64,000 nucleotides of DNA from Methanobrevibacter arboriphilus (GTDB taxonomy: Archaea > Methanobacteriota > Methanobacteria > Methanobacteriales > Methanobacteriaceae): NCBI RefSeq assembly GCF_019669925.1, contig NZ_AP019779.1:1-64000 (forward strand). Reading direction: 5' to 3'. Shown here one piece after another: positions 41,185 through 50,305 of the stretch; within the stretch, counting starts at the first letter, position 1, and each line of letters opens with the position of its first letter. The notes below the pieces were generated by a model, which saw only the letters and a list, made by a program, of their open reading frames with translations, was not told the origin of the DNA and did not search any database. The translations under genes were made by a program, and so were the position numbers.

Positions 41185-41922
41185 ATGACAGATAAAAACG
41201 AAGTTTCTAGCTTTTCTAATAATCATTTAATTAATAAAGATACTGATGGGATATTTGTTGTTGTTCCTGCTTTCAATGAAGATAAAACTGTTGGTTCAGT
41301 TATAGAAGAAATTGTAAAATTAGGATATAAAGTCATTCTTGTTGATGATGGTTCTAGTGACAATACTTATGAAATAGCTAAATCTTCTAAATCTAAATAT
41401 CCAGATAATATTTTTATATATCAGCATGTTATTAACAGAGGTTTAGGTGCAGCTTTAAAGACAGGTATGACTGGAGCATTAATTCACGGTGCTAAATTTA
41501 TTGTTACTTTTGATGCTGATGGTCAGCATGCTGTGGAAGATATAGTTAAAGTTTGCAAACCATTAAAAGATGGAAATGCAGAAGTTGTTATTGGATCAAG
41601 ACCATTTGAAGATATGCCCAATTCTAAAAATTTTGCAAATACAGTTATGAATCTCATGACTTATTTGTTTTATAGAACAAAGGTTAAAGATTCTCAATCT
41701 GGTCTGAGAGCTTTCAAAGCAGAGGTTATTCCCAAATTAAATTTGTTATCAAGAGGTTATGGTGTGTCTTCAGAGTTTATTAGGGAAATTAGAAGAAATC
41801 ATCTTAAATTAGAGGAAGTTACAATTACTACTATTTACACTCCTGAAACTCAAGCTAAAGGAACCAATGCAATGGTTGGACTTAAAATTTTATTTAAAAT
41901 GATAATGGATATATTTAGATGA
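41185..41922 (+). CDS. family 2 glycosyltransferase (dolichyl-phosphate type)
   Basis: 245 residues. GT-A fold with P-A-F-N-E-D-K-T-V near residue 30, nucleotide-sugar D-D-G-S-S-D-N-T, and the DxD-type F-D-A-D-G-Q-H near residue 112. Lacks the membrane helices of some DPM homologues. It resembles archaeal AglJ/DPM1-like enzymes that load a sugar onto a lipid carrier for surface glycosylation. The paired small DUF2304-type membrane protein just downstream is a common companion. Substrate cannot be told from sequence. Confidence 0.88.
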   Translation: MTDKNEVSSFSNNHLINKDTDGIFVVVPAFNEDKTVGSVIEEIVKLGYKVILVDDGSSDNTYEIAKSSKSKYPDNIFIYQHVINRGLGAALKTGMTGALIHGAKFIVTFDADGQHAVEDIVKVCKPLKDGNAEVVIGSRPFEDMPNSKNFANTVMNLMTYLFYRTKVKDSQSGLRAFKAEVIPKLNLLSRGYGVSSEFIREIRRNHLKLEEVTITTIYTPETQAKGTNAMVGLKILFKMIMDIFR

Positions 41923-41984
41923 TCAATTTATTATATTTGGATGATCAATTTATTATATTTGGATGATCGATTTATTATATTTGG
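41919..41984 (+). repeat. three 22-bp tandem repeats overlapping a stop codon
   Basis: Three head-to-tail copies of ATGATCAATTTATTATATTTGG (third with one change), split here as ATGATCAATTT + ATTATATTTGG. The first copy includes the TGA stop of the glycosyltransferase. Degenerate further copies continue to about 42060. Too short and spacerless for CRISPR. Confidence 0.7.
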
Positions 41985-42126
41985 ACCATTAAATTATTAT
42001 CTTTGGTTGGTTGATTTGTTATTTAGATGATTAGTTTGTTATATTTGGTTGATTAGTTTACATTTGATTGGTAAATTATATTAAAATATTTAAATTAAAT
42101 TATGCTATTATGCTGTTGTTTTATAA

Positions 42127-42525
42127 ATGGAGTGTGTAATTATTTTTGGAGATATAAGGTTATTTCAGATATTGGTTGTGTTTATAGCTATTTTAGCAAT
42201 ATTATTAGTTTTTAATAGATTTCATAAGAAAAAAACTTCTATTACAACTTTTATTCTTTGGGTAGTATTATGGGTTTTATTGGCTATATTTGCTATAATG
42301 CCCGAATCTAGTACATATATAGCTAATCTTATTGGTATTGGAAGAGGTTTAGATTTAATAATTATTTTTGGAATTATTGGTTCTTATTATTTAATATTTA
42401 GGATTTATTTAAAGCTTGAAAAAATAGATCAAGATATAACAAAATTAGTAAGAATAATTTCAATAGAAAAAGAACTAAATTATGAATTAGACCAAGATCA
42501 AGATGAAAATGAAGATAAAAAATGA
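42127..42525 (+). CDS. small membrane protein, DUF2304 type
   Basis: 132 residues with three membrane helices (about 10-30, 42-60, 75-95) and a charged, acidic C-terminal tail with a short coiled-coil look. DUF2304 proteins are usually encoded next to GT2 enzymes, as here, and probably anchor or regulate the enzyme or help lipid-carrier flipping. Start fixed by the ATG at 42127; the GGAG right after it makes a slightly later start conceivable. Confidence 0.75.
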   Translation: MECVIIFGDIRLFQILVVFIAILAILLVFNRFHKKKTSITTFILWVVLWVLLAIFAIMPESSTYIANLIGIGRGLDLIIIFGIIGSYYLIFRIYLKLEKIDQDITKLVRIISIEKELNYELDQDQDENEDKK

Positions 42526-43005
42526 TTTTATTGATTAATTTTTATTTAATTTTTATTTAATTATTACTTAATCTTTATTTAATCTTTATTTAATTATTAT
42601 TTCATTTAGATATATTGTTTTTATTAAATTTCTTGCTTCTTTATTAGATATATTGTTTTTTATTAGATTTGTTGTTTTTAACTTAGTTTTTTATTATTAG
42701 ATTTCATCTGATTTTTAAACATTATTTTCACTGTTCTTAATATTTTTTAAAATTCTATTTTTTGTAATTTTTGTAGTATTATAATAGAAAAAGCTATTAA
42801 TAATAAAATATATAATATAAATTGATAAAATTTTTATAATGTATTTATAATGTATTTTTATAGTATATTTTTTGATATATTTTCTTAATATATCTAATTT
42901 AATATATTTGTTTAATAATTTATTTTTCTACTATTTTTAATAGATTTATAATTATTCTTATAATTATTAATTATTTTAATATCTTGAGAGTATGGTGAAT
43001 GTATA
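42526..43005 (+). other. AT-rich spacer, short tandem iterations only
   Basis: 480 bases. TTTATTTAATC/TTTATTTAATT iterations (42540-42600) and a repeated TTAGATATATTGTTTTTATTA (about 42606 and 42640). No gene or RNA recognised. Promoter of the following iron-sulfur pair presumably near its right end. Confidence 0.45.
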
Positions 43006-43935
43006 ATGTTATATTTTAGAGGATGTACAGCTCGTGAAAGAGTAAATTCTATTTCTGATTCCACAGAAAAACTTTTAAAATTAGCTGGCATTGATTTTAA
43101 AACTTTAAATGATGAAGAATGTTGTGGTTCTGTTCTTCTTAGAACTGGTTTTGTTGTTGATGCTAAAGAACAGATGAAAAAGAATTTACCTAAACTAAAA
43201 GATGAAAAAATTGTTGTTTCTTGTGCTGGTTGCTATAAAACATTAAAACAAGATTATAGAGAATATATTGGGGTTGATTTAGATGTTATTCATATTTCAC
43301 AGTTACTTAATGAAATAATATCTAATAATAATATTAATAATAATACTAATAGTAATATTAATAGTAATAATAATAGTAATAATAATAGTAATAATAATTA
43401 TAGTAATAATTTTGATTCTTTTATAAATAAAGATATTTCAGTTACATATCATGATCCATGTCATTTAGGTAGGCATAGTGGTGAATTTGATGCTCCGCGA
43501 GAAGTTATAAAGAGTTTTTCAAATCTTATTGAGATGGAAAATATTCGTGAGAACTCTTTATGTTGTGGTTCTGGTGGAGGAGTCAAATCTGCTTTTCCAG
43601 AAATTTCAAATTTAATAGCTTCTAGAAGAGGTGAAGAAGCGGAAGATACTGGAGCTGAGATTTTAATAACTTCTTGTCCTTTTTGTAAATTAAATTTAAA
43701 TGAAAATTCTTCTATGGAAGTTTTAGATCTTTCAGAATTTATTTTAGCTTGTATTGAAGGTAATATTGATAAATTGTTAAAAGATAAACATGAAAAATCT
43801 AAAGAAGAAGGGAAAAATAAACAAAAAAATGATAAAAAAGAAGAGAAAGGTAAAAAAGAGGAAAATAGAAAAGAGGAAAATAAAGAAGATAAAAACAAAC
43901 AAAAATTGATTGATGAAAAAGTGGAGGGTCTTTAA
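43006..43935 (+). CDS. CCG-domain iron-sulfur protein (HdrB/GlpC/LutA-like)
   Basis: 309 residues with two Cys-rich CCG motifs: first E-E-C-C-G-S with S-C-A-G-C-Y, second H-D-P-C-H-L-G-R-H-S-G, S-L-C-C-G-S-G-G-G and S-C-P-F-C. This is the domain that binds noncubane [4Fe-4S] clusters in HdrB or serves in LutA/GlpC. Residues about 105-140 are an Asn/Ser low-complexity insertion encoded by AAT/AGT triplets. The C-terminus (260-309) is a Lys/Glu-rich tail. Stop is immediately followed by the next gene's start, so the two are an operon and probably a complex. Substrate unknown. Confidence 0.85.
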   Translation: MLYFRGCTARERVNSISDSTEKLLKLAGIDFKTLNDEECCGSVLLRTGFVVDAKEQMKKNLPKLKDEKIVVSCAGCYKTLKQDYREYIGVDLDVIHISQLLNEIISNNNINNNTNSNINSNNNSNNNSNNNYSNNFDSFINKDISVTYHDPCHLGRHSGEFDAPREVIKSFSNLIEMENIRENSLCCGSGGGVKSAFPEISNLIASRRGEEAEDTGAEILITSCPFCKLNLNENSSMEVLDLSEFILACIEGNIDKLLKDKHEKSKEEGKNKQKNDKKEEKGKKEENRKEENKEDKNKQKLIDEKVEGL

Positions 43936-45246
43936 ATGAATGAAAATGAATTAGAATCAATGAGAAATTCATTTAAAACTGTTTATAATAAACGTAAAAA
44001 TATTTTAAACGATCCTCAAGTTAAAAATCTTCAAGAAAAAGTCATTGATATTAGAAAAGATTCTATTGATAACAATGAGAAGTTAATCGAAACTCTTAAA
44101 GAATCTTTCAAAAAAAATGACATTGATTATGCTTTTGCAGACAATGCTGAAGAGGCTAGAAATATTATTTATGATGTTATTAAAATTGAAATTAATGAAG
44201 ATTTGAAGGATGATAAATCAAATTATAATATTAATAATGATTTTAATAATTATGATGATTTTAATGATGGTGATAGTTTTAATGATGAAAGTTCAATTGT
44301 TGTAGCTAAATCTAAATCTAATACTCTTGGAGAAATTGCAGCTTCTAAATTTCTTCAATCAAAAGGTATTGATGTTATTGAAACAGACTTGGGAGATAGG
44401 ATATTACAATTAAAAGGAAAAGATAATAAACCTACACATCCAACAGGCCCTGCATCCCATTTAAATGTTGAAGAAATTTCAAAAATTGTAAGCAAAGGGT
44501 TGGATGTAGATGTTGCTTGTGATCCTAAATCTATTATGGAAGTTGTGAAAAAGGATGTTTTAAATAAAGTATCTGAGGCTGATATTGGATTAAGTGGAGC
44601 TAATGCAGTAGCTTGTGAAGATGGATCTTTAGTTTTTGTTCATAATGAAGGTAATATATCTCTTGTTTCTCTCATGAAGACCCATATTATTGTGGTGGGT
44701 ATAGAAAAGCTTGTTAGGACTATTGAAGACGCTATTTCAATAGCTAAACTTGAAACCATATATGCTACTGGAAGTAAGGTAACTTCTTATATTAATATTG
44801 TTTCAGGACCTTCAAAAACTGCTGATATTGAGAAAAAGCTACTTAAAAATATGTATGGTGCAGAAAAAGTCTTTGTCATTATTCTAGACAATGGGCGTTT
44901 AGAAGCTATTGAATCAATTGCTGAATGTCTTTATTGTATTGGTTGTGGTAGTTGTATTGTTACTTGTCCTGTTTATAATGCTATAGGTAATGAATTTGGT
45001 TTTAATAATTATTTAGGTGGTCGTGGAGTAGCTATGAGTAAGTTTATTCAGGATACTGAAACTAGTATTTCTTCTGGACTTTATAAATGTACATTATGTG
45101 GTCTTTGTAAAATTAACTGTCCTGTAACTATTTCTACATCTGATATTATTGAAAATATTCGTGCTGAAACTCTTAAAAAGAGTTTATATCCTGAAAAACA
45201 TGGGAAATTCAAGGATAATATTAAGAATAAAGGTTCTCCTTATTAA
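43936..45246 (+). CDS. LUD-domain protein with C-terminal 2x[4Fe-4S] (LutB-like)
   Basis: 436 residues. N-terminal helix region, LUD domain (about 120-320, with H-P-T-G-P-A-S-H-L-N and G-L-S-G-A-N-A-V-A-C-E-D-G-S-L), then a ferredoxin domain with C-L-Y-C-I-G-C-G-S-C-I-V-T-C-P and C-T-L-C-G-L-C-K-I-N-C-P. Organisation resembles LutB/LldF of the lactate oxidation complex. Paired with a CCG protein, it could form a cytoplasmic 2-hydroxyacid-type oxidoreductase or an electron-transfer unit. Residues about 95-120 hold an Asn/Asp-rich insertion like the one in the partner. No flavin subunit gene is adjacent. Confidence 0.87.
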   Translation: MNENELESMRNSFKTVYNKRKNILNDPQVKNLQEKVIDIRKDSIDNNEKLIETLKESFKKNDIDYAFADNAEEARNIIYDVIKIEINEDLKDDKSNYNINNDFNNYDDFNDGDSFNDESSIVVAKSKSNTLGEIAASKFLQSKGIDVIETDLGDRILQLKGKDNKPTHPTGPASHLNVEEISKIVSKGLDVDVACDPKSIMEVVKKDVLNKVSEADIGLSGANAVACEDGSLVFVHNEGNISLVSLMKTHIIVVGIEKLVRTIEDAISIAKLETIYATGSKVTSYINIVSGPSKTADIEKKLLKNMYGAEKVFVIILDNGRLEAIESIAECLYCIGCGSCIVTCPVYNAIGNEFGFNNYLGGRGVAMSKFIQDTETSISSGLYKCTLCGLCKINCPVTISTSDIIENIRAETLKKSLYPEKHGKFKDNIKNKGSPY

Positions 45247-45810
45247 TTTATTGTAATAATTTAATCAAACTTATATAAATTCTTTATTAATAAATTATAG
45301 TTAAAAAGATAATTAAAAAATAAAAAGGTATTATTAAATAAAAGATAAATAGAATAATAATTAAATAAAAGATTAAATAAAAAATTAAATATGGATTAAA
45401 TATATATTAAATAAAAAATTGTAATATTATTAAAAATTATAATGTTAGTTAAAAGTTGCGATTTTAATTGAAAAATTAAATTTTAATGGTATATTTCGCA
45501 ACAATTTAAAAATAATTAAATATTTAAAATCATTAAATATATAATCTATTATAATCAATTATTATACAAATTTCTTAAGAATTATTAATAAGTTTCTTAT
45601 AAATTATATAAGCTTATTATAATATAATATTAATAGTTAATATAATATTAATAATTGTAATATATTTATTAGCTTATTAAATGTAATCATATTGTATTTT
45701 ATAATAGCTTATTATAATGTAATTATAGAATATATTTTATAATATATTATTATATAATATATTAAAATAGATAAATATTATAATGAGGATATGCTAAAGG
45801 AAGATTTAAA
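45247..45810 (+). other. AT-rich spacer with one inverted repeat
   Basis: 564 bases. GTTGCGA (45455-45461) and TCGCAAC (45496-45502) form an inverted pair around an AT-rich inner palindrome, the only GC-containing structure here; it may be a terminator or operator. The rest is AATAAATTAAAT-type iteration. Confidence 0.4.
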
Positions 45811-46038
45811 ATGAAAGTTAATACTTTAATAATCCAAACAAAAAATTCAAAGGACTCTTTGACATTTAAAGTAGGACAAACTTTAACATCTGATAAATTT
45901 GAACTTTTAACGGTTGATAGTCCTATAAATTATATTAATATTAATACAAAGACTGGATTTATTGAAATTAAAACTAATGAGGACAACTTTTTATGGTATT
46001 CTTTGAATGATATCCAATTTTTGTCTTTTAACATTTAA
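45811..46038 (+). CDS. small hypothetical protein
   Basis: 75 residues, MKVNTLIIQTKNSKDSL onward, with alternating hydrophobic residues suggesting a small all-beta fold. Ends in F-L-S-F-N-I. AAGGAAG lies about ten bases before the ATG. No family recognised, no close neighbour on either side. Composition is more protein-like than its surroundings, so probably a real gene. Confidence 0.5.
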   Translation: MKVNTLIIQTKNSKDSLTFKVGQTLTSDKFELLTVDSPINYININTKTGFIEIKTNEDNFLWYSLNDIQFLSFNI

Positions 46039-46435
46039 TTAATGTTTTGAAGATTTTTAGTTAAGTATTAATTAATGTTAATTTATTAATCATAGAGTGT
46101 ATTTATCTTAATGTTTTTAAGTTTAATAATTAAGTTTAGTTATTTATTAAATAGGAATTTTTATATTATTTTTATAAATTATTTTTATAATATAACTCAT
46201 TTCTATAAAATAGCTAATTTTTATAAAATAATTTATTTTAATAAATGATTTATTTGATAAAATAACTTATTTTCATAAAATAACTTATTTTTTTATAAAA
46301 TTATGTTATTAATTTATTTAATCTAAAAGTTTTTATATTATAGATTTAATAAATAATGTAAATTGATATTTTTTAAATATATTCATTTTAATTTAGCTAT
46401 TTTAAGTTAGAAAGTAAATTTATGGAGGAAATGTA
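46039..46435 (+). other. AT-rich spacer before mfnB
   Basis: 397 bases. Degenerate ATAAAATAACTTATTTT iterations at 46165-46310. A TATA-like TTTTTATATTATA near 46330 could be the mfnB promoter. Nothing else recognised. Confidence 0.4.
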
Positions 46436-47152
46436 TTGCTTCTATTAATAAGCCCTATAAACAATGAAGAAGCACTAGAGTCTATTGAAGGCGGTGCAGA
46501 TATAGTCGATGTTAAAAATCCTAAAGAAGGATCTCTCGGAGCTAATTTCCCATGGGTGATTAGTGAAATTAGAAAAATGACTCCTGATGATATGTTAGTA
46601 AGTGCAACTCTTGGAGATGTTCCCTATAAACCTGGAACGGTGTCTCTTGCAGCGATGGGTGCTTTAGCATCTGGTGCAGATTATATTAAAGTAGGATTGT
46701 ATGGTACATCTAATTATGATGAGGCTTTAGAAGTTATGACTAATGTTGTTAAAACTGTTAAGAGTAATAATCCTGATGCTACTGTTGTTGCATCTGGTTA
46801 CGGGGATGCTCATAGAGTTGGAGCAGTTTCACCATGGGATATTCCAAAAGTAGCTAAAGAGTCTGGAAGTGATTTAGCTATGTTGGATACGGCAGTTAAA
46901 GATGGCAAAACTTTGTTTGATTATTTAAATATTGATGATTTAGAAAAATTTGTTGAGGAAACTCATAGCTATGGTTTAAAATCAGCTCTTGCAGGTTCTG
47001 TTAAAAAAGAACAATTAAAACAACTTCATGATATTGGTTGTGATGTTGTTGGTGTTAGAGGTGCTGCTTGTACTGGTGGAGATAGAAATAATGGCAAAAT
47101 CAGTCGAACTGCTGTAGCTGAATTGAAAGAATTAGTTAATTCCTTTGATTAG
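46436..47152 (+). CDS. mfnB: (5-formylfuran-3-yl)methyl phosphate synthase, methanofuran pathway
   Basis: 238 residues. MfnB condenses two glyceraldehyde 3-phosphate into the furan precursor of methanofuran, the C1 carrier of the first step of methanogenesis. Catalytic residues known in the family are all present: Lys27 (V-D-V-K-N-P), Lys85 (D-Y-I-K-V-G), Asp151 and Lys155 (L-D-T-A-V-K-D). TIM-barrel length fits. TTG start six bases after GGAGGAA; the nearby ATG at 46431 is out of frame. Confidence 0.95.
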   Translation: MLLLISPINNEEALESIEGGADIVDVKNPKEGSLGANFPWVISEIRKMTPDDMLVSATLGDVPYKPGTVSLAAMGALASGADYIKVGLYGTSNYDEALEVMTNVVKTVKSNNPDATVVASGYGDAHRVGAVSPWDIPKVAKESGSDLAMLDTAVKDGKTLFDYLNIDDLEKFVEETHSYGLKSALAGSVKKEQLKQLHDIGCDVVGVRGAACTGGDRNNGKISRTAVAELKELVNSFD

Positions 47153-47248
47153 TCATAAAGAAATTAATAGGTTTTGATTGAAAAATTAAACATTTAAATA
47201 TTAAAGTTAAAAATTGATTATTATTTATAATAAATAGGTGTGAGGGAA

Positions 47249-48730
47249 GTGTATTCAAAAAAATTAAAAGAAGCTGAACTTGGGTTTACGTATGATGACT
47301 TTTTACTTGTTCCAAATGCATCATATACAGAAGCAAAAGATGTTGATACTAAAGCTAAAGTATCTAGGAATTTTGAATTAAATATTCCGATTATTAGTTC
47401 AGCTATGGATACTGTAACAGAATCAGACATGGCTATTGCTTTAGCTCAAGAAGGAGGTCTTGGTGTCATACATCGTAATATGACCTTAGAACAACAAGTT
47501 AAAGAGGTTAAAAAAGTAAAAATGTCTGGAGATTTAACAATTAAAGATGTTGTTACTATTACTCCAAACTCATCTATTTCCACAGTTAAAACTATCATGG
47601 AAGAGGAAGAAGTTAGTGGGCTTCCTGTTATTAAAGATGAAAAATTAGTTGGTATTATTAGTAAAAGGGATATTAAACCCTTCTTAAATAATAATTCTGA
47701 TAAAAAAGTTGAAGATATAATGACTTCTGATGTTGTAACAATCGAAGAACCAATTACTCCATCTGAAGCTCTTGAACTTGCTTATGAAAATAAGGTTGAA
47801 AGACTTCCTGTTATTCGTGATGGTAAATTAGCGGGAATTGTTACTATTCGTGATATTTTAAATCATAAAAAATATCCTAATGCTGCTCGTGATAAAAATG
47901 GAAACTTTTTAGTAGCTGCTGCTGCTGGACCATTTGATTTAGAAAGAGCTATGGCACTTGATGAAGCTGGTGCTGATATTATTGCTGTTGATTGTGCTCA
48001 TGCTCATAATATGAATGTTGTTAAATTCGCAAAGACAATGAAAGAGAATCTTGATGCTGACCTTATTATGGGCAATATTGCAACTAGTGAGGCTGCAGAA
48101 GACTTAATAGCTCAGGGTATTGATGGTTTAAAGGTTGGAATTGGTCCGGGTTCAATGTGTACAACAAGAATCATTGCTGGTGTTGGTGTTCCTCAATTAT
48201 CAGCTATCTCATCTGTTGCTGATGTAGCTAGTGACTATGGTGTTCCTGTAATTGCTGATGGTGGTCTTCGTTATTCTGGAGATATAGCTAAAGCTTTAGG
48301 TGCTGGTGCTGATTTAGTCATGCTTGGAAATTTACTTGCAGGTACTTATGAATCTCCTGGTGATGTTGTTGTTATGAATGGAAGAAAATACAAACAATAT
48401 CGTGGTATGGGTTCAATGGGAGCTATGACTGGTGGTTTTGGTGGTGGAGCTGATAGATACTTCCAAGAAATCAAAGGTCCAATGAAACATTCAAAACTTG
48501 TTCCAGAAGGAGTTGAAGGTGCTGTACCTTATAAAGGAACTGTTAATGAAGTTGTATTCCAACTTGTTGGTGGTCTTAAAGCATCTATGGGTTACTGTGG
48601 TGCTAAAGATATTAAATCAATGCAGGAAGTAGCTAAATTTGTTAGAATTACTTCTAGTGGTATAAAAGAAAGCCATCCTCATGATCTTTTGATTACTAAT
48701 GAAAGTCCTAATTATCCTACTTTAGATTGA
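47249..48730 (+). CDS. guaB: inosine-5'-monophosphate dehydrogenase (GuaB)
   Basis: 493 residues. Converts IMP to XMP with NAD. N-terminal T-Y-D-D-F-L-L-V-P, two CBS domains (about 95-215), catalytic loop G-P-G-S-M-C-T-T-R with the active Cys near residue 303, and the flap Y-R-G-M-G-S-M-G-A-M with K-L-V-P-E-G-V-E-G. Start: GTG at 47249 gives the family-like M-Y-S-K-K-L-K and has AGGTGTGAGGG upstream. An in-frame GTG at 47240 would add three residues. About 100 bases after mfnB; possibly same unit. Confidence 0.95.
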   Translation: MYSKKLKEAELGFTYDDFLLVPNASYTEAKDVDTKAKVSRNFELNIPIISSAMDTVTESDMAIALAQEGGLGVIHRNMTLEQQVKEVKKVKMSGDLTIKDVVTITPNSSISTVKTIMEEEEVSGLPVIKDEKLVGIISKRDIKPFLNNNSDKKVEDIMTSDVVTIEEPITPSEALELAYENKVERLPVIRDGKLAGIVTIRDILNHKKYPNAARDKNGNFLVAAAAGPFDLERAMALDEAGADIIAVDCAHAHNMNVVKFAKTMKENLDADLIMGNIATSEAAEDLIAQGIDGLKVGIGPGSMCTTRIIAGVGVPQLSAISSVADVASDYGVPVIADGGLRYSGDIAKALGAGADLVMLGNLLAGTYESPGDVVVMNGRKYKQYRGMGSMGAMTGGFGGGADRYFQEIKGPMKHSKLVPEGVEGAVPYKGTVNEVVFQLVGGLKASMGYCGAKDIKSMQEVAKFVRITSSGIKESHPHDLLITNESPNYPTLD

Positions 48731-49146
48731 TTTTTAGGGTTTATTTTACTATTTTTATTTTATTATTTTTAGTATTATTTCTTGTTTTATTTTTAGTGTT
48801 AATTTTTGTTTTTTATTTTTTATTTAATCTTTTTTTTGTTAATTTATTTTATTCAATTTTAATCTTTTTTTATGAATAATTAATTTTTAATTAGTAATTT
48901 TTTCCATTATTGTTGGTTGTATTTAATTATTTTTTATCATTTATCTTTTATTAGTTTTTTTATTAGTTTTTTATTAGTTTTTTTGGATTTTATTTTTGGA
49001 TTTTAGTTACAATTTGTTTATTTCATTATAACTTAGCTATTTGGGATAAATTTTCTTTTTTGGTGTTAGTAAAGGTTTTATATTTATTTTGGTTAAATAA
49101 TTATTTAAGTATAGTTTTAAAATAATTTTTATGGAGAGATTTGTTT
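48731..49146 (+). other. T-rich spacer after guaB
   Basis: 416 bases dominated by TTTTATTTTT and TTTTTTATTAGT iterations; the first T-runs probably terminate guaB. No open frame or RNA gene recognised. Confidence 0.45.
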
Positions 49147-50019
49147 TTGAGCTTTAATAATGAAATTAGGAATTATGATCCTTTGTATGATTTTCTTTTT
49201 ATGGGTTATATGGCAAGTTCTGGATGTGAAAGGCAATTGACTAGTTTAATCAACGCTATTTTAGTTGAAAATGATGAAAATTTAGTTTCTGAGTTGGAAA
49301 TTGTTGATAATAAATCTTTGCCTGCTAATATTATGGGTAAAAAGTCTTGTATTCTCGATCTTCGCTCTGTTGCATTAGATGGTAGAATAATTAATATCGA
49401 AGTTCAAAGGCAGAATGAAAAATTTTTTAAAAGGAGAAATCAACTTTATATATCTAGAGAATTTTCTAATTCAGCTGACGAAGGAAAATTTAGGTTTTTA
49501 AAAGAACATATTCAAATTAATATATTAGGGTTTAAATTTTGTGAAAATGAAAAAATCAGCCGAAAATTTAATATAATTGATAAAACAGACATTAAATGTG
49601 AATATAGTCAATGTATAAAAATAATTAATATTAGTCTTGTTCCTTTTAGAAAGATAAAAAAGATTGATTTTAATAATCATTTACATAGATGGTTAGTGTT
49701 TTTGGATAAAAATAGTACAATTGAGATGGTTGAAATGGTTATGAGCAAAGATGAAGCAATTAAATTAGCTCATGAAAAAGTAAAAGAATTGTTAAAAAAT
49801 GAAAAATTTTTGCATAAAATGAATATTGAAAGTCAACGCGAGTTAAAATATGAAAGTGAAATGGCTTATGCTGAAGATAAAGGTATAAAGAAAGGAAAGA
49901 AAAAAGGTATTGAGCAAGGTGAGTTAAATATAGCTAAAAAATTGATTGAAGCAGGTATGTCTATTGAAGAGATAGCTAAAACTACTGGTCTTTCTATAGC
50001 TAAACTTGAAAAGTTGTAG
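49147..50019 (+). CDS. Rpn/PD-(D/E)XK nuclease family protein
   Basis: About 290 residues. N-terminal start M-S-F-N-N-E-I-R-N-Y-D-P-L-Y-D-F-L-F, then the nuclease core L-D-L-R-S-V-A-L-D-G-R-I-I-N-I-E-V-Q-R-Q with the D...ExQ residues of PD-(D/E)XK enzymes. The C-terminal half is a charged helical region ending in G-I-K-K-G-K-K-K-G-I-E-Q-G-E and I-A-K-K-L-I-E-A-G-M-S-I-E-E-I. This is the Rpn (recombination-promoting nuclease, transposase_31-like) family; its biological role in archaea is unclear. TTG at 49147 is preferred to 49141 since GGAGAG then has proper spacing. Stand-alone gene. Confidence 0.85.
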   Translation: MSFNNEIRNYDPLYDFLFMGYMASSGCERQLTSLINAILVENDENLVSELEIVDNKSLPANIMGKKSCILDLRSVALDGRIINIEVQRQNEKFFKRRNQLYISREFSNSADEGKFRFLKEHIQINILGFKFCENEKISRKFNIIDKTDIKCEYSQCIKIINISLVPFRKIKKIDFNNHLHRWLVFLDKNSTIEMVEMVMSKDEAIKLAHEKVKELLKNEKFLHKMNIESQRELKYESEMAYAEDKGIKKGKKKGIEQGELNIAKKLIEAGMSIEEIAKTTGLSIAKLEKL

Positions 50020-50305
50020 TCTTTTTTTATATTTTTTTATAGTAGTGAATGCTTGTTTTTTATTATTTTTTATTATTTTTATGGAATTTTTTTATATGTT
50101 TTTCTTAACTTCATAGAAAAACTTATTACATTTTATTTTCATAAATATTATTAATAAAACTAATAATTGAGTTAATCATTTATTGAAGTTCATTGATTTA
50201 ATATATTGATTTAAGTGTTCATTGATTTATTATTATATTTTGATTTATTTTAAAAACTTATTAAAATTTACTAAAACTTATTGAGAAGATTTAAAAAGTG
50301 TTATA

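Noticed and set aside
41919-42060. CRISPR-like short repeats after the glycosyltransferase
   Set aside because: 22-bp units are contiguous with no spacers and decay quickly; simple tandem duplication.
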